Of a DNA stretch of 64,000 nucleotides, positions 35,961-44,235 are shown piece after piece. The translations under genes were made by a program, and so were the position numbers. Origin of the DNA: Streptomyces coeruleorubidus (GTDB lineage: Bacteria; Actinomycetota; Actinomycetes; Streptomycetales; Streptomycetaceae); assembly GCF_008705135.1 (NCBI RefSeq), contig NZ_CP023694.1:5499001-5563000 (forward strand), given 5' to 3'. How positions within the stretch are numbered: position 1 is the first letter of the stretch; every line of letters begins with the position of its first letter. The notes below the pieces were generated by a model. The model ran no database searches and was not told the origin of the DNA. It saw only the letters and a program-made list of their open reading frames with translations.

Positions 35961-36863
35961 TCAGCCCGCGAACTCGGGCCCGCGCACCACCGCGCGGGCC
36001 CGCCGGTACCAGCGCCACCCGATCGTCTTCGGCCCGTCCCGGTACGGCGCGACCCGGGCGCCCGCACCCGCCAGCCAGCCCTCGACGTCGGCGACGGTGT
36101 GGGTGCGCCGGACGATGAGCCGGGCGATGCGGTAGCGCTCGTCACGGTCGGAGCTGAGCGCGTGCCGCACGGCGGTCGCCGTCTCGTAGCCGGCCCGGGC
36201 CGACATCGCCCGCACGCGCGGGCTGTTGTAGCCGTGCGGATAGGCGAGATGGCGGACCTCGTGCCCGAGGGCGTCCTCCAGCACGGCCTTCGACGAGCGC
36301 AGTTCGTACGCCAGCTCCTTGCCGGAAAGGGTGTCGAGCTGTGCGTGCGTGACCGTGTGGCTGCCGATCTCCATGCCGTAACGTTCCAGCTCCGCCGCCC
36401 GGTCCAGGGTCATCATCGGCGCGGGCGGCAGCAGACTGCGGCCGCCCGGGGCGATGGCGCCGGTGGTGAGATAGGCGGTGGCGGGCAGCGCACGCTCGGC
36501 CAGCGCCTCGGCGGTGGGGCCGGGCAGATCGGCGAAGCCGTCGTCGAAGGTGAGCAGCACGGGCCGGGGCGGCAGGGGTGCGCGCCCGGCCAGGTGGTCG
36601 GCGATCGTGCTGATCGTGACGGGCGTACGGCCGCTGCGGACCACGGCGTCGAGATGCGCGGCGAACTGCTTCGGCGTGACCGTGAACTCGGCGATCCAGT
36701 CGGGCGGGTCGTCCATCACGGAGTGGTACAGGAAGACCGGGATGGCCGGGGAACCGGCCGCACCCGGTGGCGATATCGGCCCCTCACCGTCCTGCGCACC
36801 CCGCTCCGCCCGGCCTCTGCCGTCCCCTTGCCCCTCCCCGTGCGTGCGTGCAGACGTCCTCAT
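35961..36863 (-). CDS. Polysaccharide deacetylase (NodB/CE4)
   Basis: 300 aa. NodB homology domain with motif 1 TFDDGFADLP near residue 104, the metal-binding motif 2 SHTVTH near residue 170, and motif 3 LAYPHGYNSP near residue 205. It removes acetyl groups from N-acetylhexosamine polymers. The first 40 residues are polar with no clear signal peptide. The ATG overlaps the stop of the glycosyltransferase gene (ATGA). It is convergent with the GH26 gene, 12 bp apart, so the two halves of the locus meet tail to tail. Confidence 0.9.
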   Translation of the reverse strand: MRTSARTHGEGQGDGRGRAERGAQDGEGPISPPGAAGSPAIPVFLYHSVMDDPPDWIAEFTVTPKQFAAHLDAVVRSGRTPVTISTIADHLAGRAPLPPRPVLLTFDDGFADLPGPTAEALAERALPATAYLTTGAIAPGGRSLLPPAPMMTLDRAAELERYGMEIGSHTVTHAQLDTLSGKELAYELRSSKAVLEDALGHEVRHLAYPHGYNSPRVRAMSARAGYETATAVRHALSSDRDERYRIARLIVRRTHTVADVEGWLAGAGARVAPYRDGPKTIGWRWYRRARAVVRGPEFAG

Positions 36864-38179
36864 CTCGCCCCCTCAACACGCGCGCGCAGCGCCCGCCGCG
36901 CGCGCAGATAGCCGACAGGCCCGTACACCATCCCCCTGCGCTGCAACCGCGACAGCCGCCGCGGCCACGGATGCGTCCGCACGTCGTGGTCGCCCGGCGC
37001 CCCGCCGCCCTGCGTCTCGCGTACGGCGGTCAGCGCGCGGGCGTGGGCGAGGCCCCGGGGCAGCCGCGCGAGGAACGCCGGCAGCAGCGCCGGGCGGTTC
37101 ACGAGCACTGCGGTGAGATAGGCGGTGAGTCCGGCGCCGTAGCCGTACGCCTGCGTCTCCAGGTCCCGCCAGGTCTCCCGGTGGTGGTGCCAGACCAGGG
37201 CGTGCGGGGTGTAGCGCAGGCGGTGGCCCTGGGCGAGGACGCGGACGAAGCCGTAGAGGTCGTCGCCGCCCCGGGCGGCCGTCCCGGCACCGGTGGCCGG
37301 GTCAAAACCGCCGACCTCACGCAGCACGGCCGTACGGAACGCCATGTTGGCGCCCGAGCCGAACCGCCCCGCCGTGAACGGGAACAGCGGCTCGTCGCCC
37401 GGGGGACGCGCCGGGTCGTACGTCCTTGGAGTGAAGCCTTTCGCGAAGCCGCCGTGGCTCTCCAGCAGCACCTGGGCCGGGGTGGTCAGCCGCGCGGGCA
37501 GGATCAGCCCGGTGCTGCACCCCAGTGCGGGGTCGGCGGCGAAGGGCGCGGTCAGCTCGGTCAGCCAGCGCGGATCGGCGACCACGTCGTCGTCCGTGAA
37601 GGCGACCACCTCGCCCCGCGCGGCCGCGAGCCCCGTGTTGTGCGCGACCGCGAGGCCGGGCACCGGCTCGCGGACGTACCGCACGCGCTCGGCGTACTTC
37701 CGCTCGACCAGCTCCCGCGTCTCGCTCGTCACGGGAGCGTTGTCCACGACCACGATCTCGAACCGCGGATGGTCCTGCGCCAGCAGCGAGTCCAGCGCCC
37801 GGGCCAGCTGCCCGGCACGCTCCCGGGTCGCGATGACGGCACTCGTGTACGGCGGCTCCCCGGACTCGCCGGCTTCCCCGGGGTCACCGGCTGCCCCGGG
37901 TCCACGAGCGGGCGCGGGCGCCGGCGCACACTCCACCCGCGCCCGCGCCGCGAGCACGGACTTCGCGTCCGCCCCCTCCGGCACTCGCGCGAGCAACGTC
38001 CCCACGGGCCGCCCACCCCGCCTGACCAGCACGAACACCTCGCCGTGCGTCACCGGTGGACTCCCCGGGCCCGGTCTGAGCACCGCCTCGTCGCCGTCGA
38101 GGTCCAGCTCGGCGACCTGCACCGCCCCGATGTCCAGGAACCGCCGTATCTCCTCCTGCACACGTGCCGAACGCGCCAT
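36860..38179 (-). CDS. Family 2 glycosyltransferase with N-terminal extension
   Basis: 439 aa. The GT-A domain runs from about residue 112 to 330: TSAVIATRERAGQL, VVVDNAP, the DXD-type site FTDDDVVAD, the acceptor-side GGDDLYGF and a WHHH segment. Residues 1-105 form a separate small domain (LVRRGGRPVGTLLARVPEG) that I do not recognise. The C-terminal 100 residues are arginine-rich with a hydrophobic stretch. It probably adds a sugar to the glycan of this locus, on the cytoplasmic side. It is coupled to the deacetylase by a 4-bp overlap. Confidence 0.88.
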   Translation of the reverse strand: MARSARVQEEIRRFLDIGAVQVAELDLDGDEAVLRPGPGSPPVTHGEVFVLVRRGGRPVGTLLARVPEGADAKSVLAARARVECAPAPAPARGPGAAGDPGEAGESGEPPYTSAVIATRERAGQLARALDSLLAQDHPRFEIVVVDNAPVTSETRELVERKYAERVRYVREPVPGLAVAHNTGLAAARGEVVAFTDDDVVADPRWLTELTAPFAADPALGCSTGLILPARLTTPAQVLLESHGGFAKGFTPRTYDPARPPGDEPLFPFTAGRFGSGANMAFRTAVLREVGGFDPATGAGTAARGGDDLYGFVRVLAQGHRLRYTPHALVWHHHRETWRDLETQAYGYGAGLTAYLTAVLVNRPALLPAFLARLPRGLAHARALTAVRETQGGGAPGDHDVRTHPWPRRLSRLQRRGMVYGPVGYLRARRALRARVEGAR

Positions 38180-38197
38180 GCGCCCACCCCCTCGTCG

Positions 38198-39283
38198 TCA
38201 GGTACGGCGCAGCCGAGCCGCGCCCTTCAGGGTCCGCGCGGCCAGCGACGCGAGCCGTGGCCTGCCGCGGACGAAACCGTGCACGCGGCGTGCCGGCTCG
38301 CGGCTCAGCCAGTGCAGCGCCGCGCCCGCCCCCGGACGCGTCACCGCGCCCTCGTACACGGGCAGTTCGCCCGTCTTCAGCGCGTCCTTGTACTCGGCCG
38401 GGCCCCGCCCCAGATCGAGCATGCCGATGCCCTCGGCGGCCGCCGCCTCGGCCATGCGCAGGTGCAGCACCAGACCCGGGGAGTACTTCGCGAACTCCGG
38501 GTCGTAGGCCGGGAACCAGCAGGCCAGGACCGAGGCCGAGCGCAGCCCGAAGTGCGCGGCCAGCGGCCGGTCCCCGGCGTACAGCACGGACAGCGTGCCG
38601 CTGCACTCCGGCGCCCGGGTCCGGGCCAGCCGCCCCACGAGCCGGGTGATCCACTCCCGGGCGAACCGGTCCCGGCGGCCCGTCCTGCGGTACTGCGCCG
38701 ACTTCCACTCCATGAGCGTGCGCAGCGCGGCCGGCTCGCGCTCGTCGAAGACGAACCGCAGGTCGCCGACCTGCCGGCCCAGCCTGCGCTCCTTGGCCAG
38801 GGTCGTCTTCAGGAACTTCGGCGACTGGGCGCGCAGCACCGACTCGTACGTCTCGTAGCCCTTCTCCACGTCGATGACGTAGGTGGCGTGCTCCTCGGCC
38901 GCGTACCGGACGAACAGCCGCTGTTCGGCCTCCAGGTTGTCGAAGGCGAAGCTCGACAGCGCGCAGCCCCGCAGCAGTTGACCCGTGTCCAGGTCCAGCC
39001 CGGGCCGCAGGATCGCGCCCTGCGCGTCCGAGACCCCGAGTCCGATCGCCCGCCCCTGCCCCAACGGGCCCCGCTCATGGGGCAGGAAGCCGGCCGGCTC
39101 CAGCCCCTCGTACACCACCGCGACCCGCGCCCGCGGCCTCACCAAACCGACGGCTTCGGTGAACTCCGGTTCCATGAAGGGGTTGCGCGGCGCTTCCGAC
39201 GCAGCGCGCAGCGCGCGCCAGCGCTCCCTCTCCCCCTCGCCGAGCTCCCCGGGCCGAGCCACACGTATGCGCCCACTGCTCAA
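38198..39283 (-). CDS. CelD/BcsL (FemAB/GNAT-fold) acyltransferase
   Basis: 361 aa from a TTG at 39283, preceded by GGGGGG and AGG; the frame stays open to 39373, and a GTG 24 bp further in is possible, so the start is uncertain. The double GNAT-like fold includes EARNPF-type entry (EAPRNPFMEPEF), TYVIDVEKGYETY, SPKFLKTTLAKERRL and the C-terminal GMLDLGRGPAEYKDALKTG, typical of CelD/BcsL proteins in polysaccharide loci. It likely acylates a sugar or lipid-linked intermediate. First gene of the minus-strand trio; the gap to the glycosyltransferase is 18 bp. Confidence 0.8.
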   Translation of the reverse strand: MSSGRIRVARPGELGEGERERWRALRAASEAPRNPFMEPEFTEAVGLVRPRARVAVVYEGLEPAGFLPHERGPLGQGRAIGLGVSDAQGAILRPGLDLDTGQLLRGCALSSFAFDNLEAEQRLFVRYAAEEHATYVIDVEKGYETYESVLRAQSPKFLKTTLAKERRLGRQVGDLRFVFDEREPAALRTLMEWKSAQYRRTGRRDRFAREWITRLVGRLARTRAPECSGTLSVLYAGDRPLAAHFGLRSASVLACWFPAYDPEFAKYSPGLVLHLRMAEAAAAEGIGMLDLGRGPAEYKDALKTGELPVYEGAVTRPGAGAALHWLSREPARRVHGFVRGRPRLASLAARTLKGAARLRRT

Positions 39284-39442
39284 CCTGACCCCCCGATCAA
39301 GTCCCCCCTGGACACTTGGAAGGTACCGCCCGAGACGGCCCTGACGGTAGGTAGCGGACCATGTTGTTGCCAACTGGTGCAGAGGCCTTCAACCGGGCAA
39401 TCGGTGTCCGACGCGCGATGAAACGAAGGGGCGCGCTGTCCG

Positions 39443-39454
39443 TATTCTCTGATC
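39443..39454 (+). promoter_or_regulatory. -10 element of a leaderless HAD phosphatase promoter
   Basis: TATTCT at 39443-39448 ends six bases before the ATG at 39455, and no Shine-Dalgarno sequence lies within 20 bp. The spacing places transcription at the A of the ATG. The -35 region is weak. Confidence 0.5.
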
Positions 39455-40312
39455 ATGGCCGCACCCATCGCATATTCACTCATCGCCACCGACCTGGACG
39501 GGACGCTGCTGCGCGGCGACGACACCCTGTCCGACCGGTCCCTCGCCGCGCTCGCGCGGGTGGCGGACGCCGGTGCCCAGCACCTTGTGGTGACGGGCCG
39601 GCCGGCGCCGAGAGTGCGGCCGCTCCTGGACGACCTCGGCTGTACGGGGCTCGCGGTGTGCGGGCAGGGCGCGCAGGTGTACGACGCCGGCGCGGACCGG
39701 CTGCTGTGGTCCATCACCCTGGACCGGGAACTGGCCGAGACCGCCCTCGGCAAGATCGAGGCCGAGGTGGGGCAGGTGTACGCCGCGGTCGACCAGGACG
39801 GGGTCGACGGGCTCACGCTCATCGAGCCGGGCTATCTGATGCCGCACCCGACCCTGCCCGCGGTACGGGTCGACCGGCGCGACGAGCTGTGGGGCGAGCC
39901 CATCAGCAAGGTGCTGCTGCGCCACCCCTACCTGACCGACGACGAGTTGGCGGCGACGGCCCGCTCGGTGGTCGGTTCACTCGCGACGGTGACGATGTCG
40001 GGGCCCGGCACGGTCGAGCTCCAGCCGTGCGGCGTCACCAAGGCGACGGGCCTGGCGCTGGCGGCCGAGCACCTGGGGCTGCGCCCGGCGGACACCGTGG
40101 CCTTCGGCGACATGCCCAACGACATCCCGATGTTCGACTGGGCCGCCCACGGCGTCGCCATGGCCAACGCCCATCCCGAACTCAAGGCCGTGGCCGACGA
40201 GGTCACCCTGTCGAACGAGGACGACGGCATCGCCGTCGTCCTCGAACGACTGCTGGGCGGGACGGCTCGGACGGCTCAGTACGGGCCGTTGACGTTGTCG
40301 ATCGAGCCGTAG
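39455..40312 (+). CDS. Cof-type HAD-superfamily hydrolase
   Basis: 285 aa. HAD motif I IATDLDGTLL with nucleophile Asp, motif II LVVTGR, a motif III lysine in VTKATGLALA, and motif IV FGDMPNDIPMFDWA. The cap insertion between motifs II and III is of the Cof (class IIB) type. It is a phosphatase for small sugar or nucleotide phosphates; the substrate cannot be told. Its 3' end overlaps the 3' end of the convergent LysM gene by 37 bp (40276-40312). Confidence 0.92.
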   Translation: MAAPIAYSLIATDLDGTLLRGDDTLSDRSLAALARVADAGAQHLVVTGRPAPRVRPLLDDLGCTGLAVCGQGAQVYDAGADRLLWSITLDRELAETALGKIEAEVGQVYAAVDQDGVDGLTLIEPGYLMPHPTLPAVRVDRRDELWGEPISKVLLRHPYLTDDELAATARSVVGSLATVTMSGPGTVELQPCGVTKATGLALAAEHLGLRPADTVAFGDMPNDIPMFDWAAHGVAMANAHPELKAVADEVTLSNEDDGIAVVLERLLGGTARTAQYGPLTLSIEP

Positions 40313-41043
40313 CGGTCGGCCGCGTAGTTGCAGGCCGCGGTGATGTTGGCGACCGGGTCGTACGGGTCCCACGACGTGCCGTCCACGTGGTAGGCCTGGA
40401 AGGTCGGGTCGATGGTCTGGAGCAGGCCCTTGGACGGGGTGCCCTTGGCGGCGTTCGAGTCCCAGTTGTTGATCGCCTGGGGGTTGCCCGACGACTCGCG
40501 CATGACGTTGCGGTAGATGCCGTCGTACGAACCCGGGATCCCCTTCTGCGCCATGATGTCCAGCGCCTCGCGGATCCAGCCGTCCAGGTTGTCGGCGTAG
40601 GTCTTCGCGGAGGCCTGGGTGGCCTGGGCGATGCCACCGGCGGGCTTGGCGGGTGCGGAGGACTTGGTCGCCGTCTTCTTCGCGGCGTCCGTCTTGGCCG
40701 TCTTCACCTTCAGCTTCAGACCCGGGCGGATCAGCTTCGGGTCGTCGCCGACGGCGGCGCGGTTGTCCTTGTAGAGCTGCTTCCAGCCGCCCGACACGTC
40801 GTACTTGTCCGCGATGCGGTAGAGCGAGTCGCCCTTGGCCACGGTGTACGTGAGGGACTTGGCGGGCTGGGCCGCCTGCGGCACGGACTGTGCGGCGGCG
40901 GGTGCGCTCTGGCTCGGCTGGGCGGCGCTGGCCTGCGTCGCGCCGAGCAGCGGGAGGGTGAGTGCCGCTCCGCCGGTGCCGGCGGCCACGACACGGCGGG
41001 TGAGCTGGTTGCTTCTGGGGCGACGGTGCTTGCCTCGGGGCAT
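40276..41043 (-). CDS. Secreted LysM / lytic transglycosylase-like cell-wall protein
   Basis: 255 aa. A twin-arginine-like N-terminus (SNQLTRRVVAAG) and signal peptide end near ATQASA at residue 40. One LysM domain (about 65-115: YTVAKGDSLYRIADKYDVSGG) binds peptidoglycan. A lysine/alanine linker leads to an SLT-type domain (about 150-255) with candidate catalytic glutamate in NVMRESSGNPQAINNWD and SKGLLQTIDPTF. It presumably cleaves peptidoglycan during growth or spore resuscitation. The start follows GAGAGGAA. The 5' leader carries a c-di-AMP riboswitch. Confidence 0.9.
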   Translation of the reverse strand: MPRGKHRRPRSNQLTRRVVAAGTGGAALTLPLLGATQASAAQPSQSAPAAAQSVPQAAQPAKSLTYTVAKGDSLYRIADKYDVSGGWKQLYKDNRAAVGDDPKLIRPGLKLKVKTAKTDAAKKTATKSSAPAKPAGGIAQATQASAKTYADNLDGWIREALDIMAQKGIPGSYDGIYRNVMRESSGNPQAINNWDSNAAKGTPSKGLLQTIDPTFQAYHVDGTSWDPYDPVANITAACNYAADRYGSIDNVNGPY

Positions 41044-41061
41044 GGCGATATTCCTCTCCGA

Positions 41062-41197
41062 CGCCTGCGAGGTGAGCTGTCGGGTTCGGGCCGGGAGGTG
41101 CCCGGCCGCCCACGGTGCTGTATGCCGTGGGCGGCTTCACCCCGAGCCGTTCCGCTGAGCGGACCGGCGACTTACCTGGGTCCCCCGCTCCTGCCAT
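41062..41197 (-). promoter_or_regulatory. ydaO/yuaA-type c-di-AMP riboswitch
   Basis: On the minus strand the leader of the LysM gene shows the ydaO signature in order: GCGGGGGACCCAGGTAAG, then a small hairpin (CCGCTCAGCGG), ACGGCTCGGGGTGAAGCCG, a long perfect stem between GCCCACGG and CCGTGGGC with loop CATACAGCA, GGCCGGG/CCCGGCC pairing, and CCGACAGCTCACCTCGCAGGC at the 3' end. In Streptomyces this riboswitch precedes resuscitation and lytic enzymes and turns expression off at high c-di-AMP. Confidence 0.92.
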
Positions 41198-41728
41198 GCG
41201 TGAGTGAGTGGGTTCGTGTGGGGAGTCCGGGCGGTGGCAGGATTCGGCGTCCGCCGGACAGGCCCGGAACGTATGCGAGAGCACATGCCGGGAACAAGCA
41301 CCTGAGTCACACAGCGCGCCGGTCGACCTTGATCGGGGGTATATGAACCGCTTGATCCTTTGCGGGAGCCAAGGCTCAACTGCTGTTCGGCGGAAGGAGG
41401 TACGGGCTGGTGCCGGAGTGGGGCGTCACAGGGGATAACGTGATTCAACTCACTGATCACAAGTCCATGGGGCAAAACGTGCCAAGGGGAATTTGCTTAG
41501 TCAAACCGGCAAATCGCACATAGCCCACTACTTCCTGGAAAGTAGATAAATGTCTGCTCTTATGAGCTGATCGAAAATATTGCGGTCGTGATCGGATACC
41601 GCCCGGCCTGTAACCATGGGCGCTGGCGGTGATCGAAACGTGACCGGATACGCTGACTCGAGTGATGGCAGCGACCTATCGACAAACCGCGTAATCACCG
41701 GCAGACACCAGCAGACAGGAGACCCCTC
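41198..41728. other. 531-bp intergenic region with divergent promoters, no gene seen
   Basis: This spacer separates the riboswitch leader from the prenyl synthase start. It is less GC-rich between about 41420 and 41600 than the surroundings and contains a small hairpin CTACTT-CCTGGA-AAGTAG (41527-41544). A 27-codon open frame from about 41442 has no support and is not called. Promoters for both flanking genes must lie here; I cannot place them securely. Confidence 0.5.
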
Positions 41729-42739
41729 GTGACCGACGTCGGGCCGTTCGGGCTGAGCGTGCGGGACCAGGCTCTGGAAGCCGATGTCCAGGCCGGAATG
41801 GCGGCTGTCGAGGAAGGCTTGCTCGAGGCCACCAAGAGTGAGGTGCCCTTCATCACGGAGGCCGCCCAGCATCTGGTCCGGGCCGGCGGAAAGCGGTTCC
41901 GTCCGCTGCTCGTGATGCTCTCCGCCCAGTTCGGCGACCGGTACGCGCCCGGGATCGTGCCGTCGGCCGTCGTCGTGGAGCTGACCCACCTCGCCACGCT
42001 GTACCACGACGACGTGATGGACGAGGCCGCCGTGCGCCGTGGAGTGGCGAGTGCGAACGCCCGCTGGGGCAACTCCGTCGCGGTCCTCACCGGCGACTTC
42101 CTCTTCGCCCGCGCCTCGCACATCCTGGCCGACCTCGGCCCGGAGGCGGTGCGGGTGCAGGCCGAGGCGTTCGAGCGGCTGGTGACCGGGCAGATCCTGG
42201 AGACGGCCGGCCCCCAGGACGGCCGCGACCCCGTCGAGCACTACCTGGACGTGCTGGGCGGCAAGACCGGTTCCCTGGTGGCGGTGTCGTGCCGGTTCGG
42301 CGCGATGATGTCCGGCGCCGACGAGACGGTCGTGGACGTGCTCACCCAGTACGGCGAGCGGCTCGGCGTCGCCTTCCAGCTCGCCGACGACGTCCTGGAC
42401 ATCGCCTCCGACTCCCACGAGTCCGGCAAGACCCCCGGCACCGACCTGCGCGAGGGCATCCCCACGCTGCCGGTGCTGCGGCTGCGCGAGCGCGCCGCCC
42501 GGCTCGGACTCGCGGACGACGTCGCCCTGTGCGAGCTGCTGGACTCCGACCTCACCGACGACGACCGGCACGCCGAGGCCCTGCGCCTGCTGCGCGCCCA
42601 CCCGGCGCTGGAACAGGCCCGGCAGGACACGATCCGCTACGCCCAGGACGCCCGCTCGGCGCTGGCGCCGCTGCCCGAGTGCACCGCGAAGACGGCGCTG
42701 GTGGAGCTGTCCGACGCGGTGGTGCACCGGGCCGGCTAG
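41729..42739 (+). CDS. Polyprenyl diphosphate synthase (trans, long-chain type)
   Basis: 336 aa from GTG 41729 after CAGGAGACC. Both aspartate-rich motifs are intact: DDVMD at residues 94-98 and DDVLD near residue 228, with GGKRFRPLL before the first and GKTGSL between them. There is no bulky aromatic residue directly before the first motif on the chain-length side other than YH, which fits a medium to long product. Streptomyces uses menaquinone-9, the acceptor of the Complex I encoded at 177-16209, so supply of the menaquinone tail is a reasonable but unproven role. Confidence 0.88.
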   Translation: MTDVGPFGLSVRDQALEADVQAGMAAVEEGLLEATKSEVPFITEAAQHLVRAGGKRFRPLLVMLSAQFGDRYAPGIVPSAVVVELTHLATLYHDDVMDEAAVRRGVASANARWGNSVAVLTGDFLFARASHILADLGPEAVRVQAEAFERLVTGQILETAGPQDGRDPVEHYLDVLGGKTGSLVAVSCRFGAMMSGADETVVDVLTQYGERLGVAFQLADDVLDIASDSHESGKTPGTDLREGIPTLPVLRLRERAARLGLADDVALCELLDSDLTDDDRHAEALRLLRAHPALEQARQDTIRYAQDARSALAPLPECTAKTALVELSDAVVHRAG

Positions 42740-42742
42740 CGA

Positions 42743-42779
42743 CTCTTCCCCGTACGACCCCTACGGGTCGGGGGAGAAG
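42743..42779 (+). terminator. Hairpin after the prenyl synthase gene
   Basis: CTCTTCCCC-GTA-CGACCC pairs with GGGTCG-GGGGAGAAG around a CTAC loop, with a small internal bulge, starting 4 bp after the stop codon. It is a plausible Streptomyces terminator without a T-run. Confidence 0.65.
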
Positions 42780-42970
42780 CAGCCCTCTCGTGTCATACCG
42801 CAGCAGTACGTGGAGTTGAGCCCGGGGTCTGACGTATCTCCCTGGCCGATTTGGTCAGATGGACACCACGGAAAACACCACTCCTCACCAGTTCGGGTGA
42901 GAATGGCGGCTCAGGGACGAGTGCGTGGACGACACGGACAGCCGCCGCCGACCACGGAGGTAGGGCACAC

Positions 42971-44209
42971 ATGGCACCGTACGCATCCGACGACAGCACG
43001 ACCGGCGGGGAGGCCGACGAGCGGCGCTCCGGGCGGCGCAAAGCCGCGCGGTACGTCGTCCCGGTCACGGTGATGGGGGTGGCGGCCGCGACGATCGGTC
43101 TGGTCCCCGCACTCGCCGACTCCGGTGACCCCGACCTCCCGAAGATCACCGCCCAGCAGCTCATCGAGAAGATAGCCACGTCGGACGTCCAGCAGCTGTC
43201 CGGCACGGTGAAGATCAGCACGGACCTCGGCCTGCCGGACCTCGGCGGGCTGGAGAGCAGCCTGATGTCCGGCGCCGCGGGCCAGGGCGAGGGCGGCTCC
43301 TCCGCCGACCCGACGGCCAAGCTCACGGAACTGGCCTCCGGCACGCACACCCTGCGCGTCGCGGCCGACGGCCCGGACAAGCAGAAGCTGTCCCTGCTGG
43401 AGAACGCCGCCGAGTACAGCCTCGTCCACAACGGCAAGGACGTCTGGGGCTACGACAGCAAGTCGAACGAGGTCTACCACGGCACCGCCTCCGAGAGCCC
43501 GCAGCACGAGAAGGAGCAGCCGCCGGCCACGCCGAAGGACTTCGCCGAGGAGGCCCTGAAGGCCGTCGACGACACGACCTCCGTGACCGTGGACGGCACC
43601 GCCCAGGTCGCCGGCCGGGACGCCTACAAGCTGCTCATCGAGCCCAAGCAGTCCGGCTCGACGGTCGGCGCGGTCAGCGTGGCCGTGGACGCCGAGACCG
43701 GCATGCCGCTGAAGTTCACGCTGACCCCGGCGAGCGGCGGCGCCGCCGTCGTCGACGCGGGCTTCACCCAGGTCAGCTTCGCCAAGCCGGCCGCGTCCAC
43801 CTTCGACTTCACCCCGCCCAAGGGCGCGAAGGTCACCGAGGAGAAGGACGCCGGCAAGGGCTCCGACAAGGACTTCGGCAAGGGCTTCGAGAAGGGCGGG
43901 CCGCGCGAGCACGCCCCCAAGTCCGGGGACGACCTCGGCAAGCGCCTCGACGGCATGAAGACCATCGGCGAGGGCTGGAACTCCATCGCCACCTTCGACA
44001 CCGGCGGCGAGGGCATGCCCTCCGGCGAGGCCGGCGGCGACCTCGGCGGCTTCGTGGACTCGCTCGGTGACAAGGTGACCGGCAAGTTCGGCTCGGGCAC
44101 GGTCTTCTCCACCCGCCTGGTCAACGCCCTGATCACGGACGACGGCAAGGTCTACGTGGGCCTGGTCACCAAGGACGCGCTCGTGAAGGCGGCCGACGCC
44201 GGGAAGTAA
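42971..44209 (+). CDS. LolA-like exported lipoprotein-carrier-fold protein
   Basis: 412 aa. A cytoplasmic arginine-rich stretch precedes a hydrophobic helix (about residues 28-48) ending in VPALA-D, a credible signal peptidase site. Residues about 55-300 follow the LolA/LppX-like pattern: ITAQQLIEKIATSDVQQLSG, GTHTLRVAADG, VHNGKDVWGYDSKSNEVYHG, GRDAYKLLIEPK and VAVDAETGMPLKFTL. A glycine/lysine-rich low-complexity stretch (about 300-325) leads to the C-terminal region. It starts at ATG 42971 after GGAGG. Next to an ABC exporter gene pair, it may carry or sense a hydrophobic ligand at the outer membrane face. Confidence 0.75.
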   Translation: MAPYASDDSTTGGEADERRSGRRKAARYVVPVTVMGVAAATIGLVPALADSGDPDLPKITAQQLIEKIATSDVQQLSGTVKISTDLGLPDLGGLESSLMSGAAGQGEGGSSADPTAKLTELASGTHTLRVAADGPDKQKLSLLENAAEYSLVHNGKDVWGYDSKSNEVYHGTASESPQHEKEQPPATPKDFAEEALKAVDDTTSVTVDGTAQVAGRDAYKLLIEPKQSGSTVGAVSVAVDAETGMPLKFTLTPASGGAAVVDAGFTQVSFAKPAASTFDFTPPKGAKVTEEKDAGKGSDKDFGKGFEKGGPREHAPKSGDDLGKRLDGMKTIGEGWNSIATFDTGGEGMPSGEAGGDLGGFVDSLGDKVTGKFGSGTVFSTRLVNALITDDGKVYVGLVTKDALVKAADAGK

Positions 44210-44235
44210 GTCCGTTCAAGGGAACGAGGAAGCCG

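Noticed and set aside
41442..41525. A 27-codon open frame starting GTG ATT CAA in the prenyl synthase leader
   Set aside because: Too short, no ribosome-binding site and no recognisable product.
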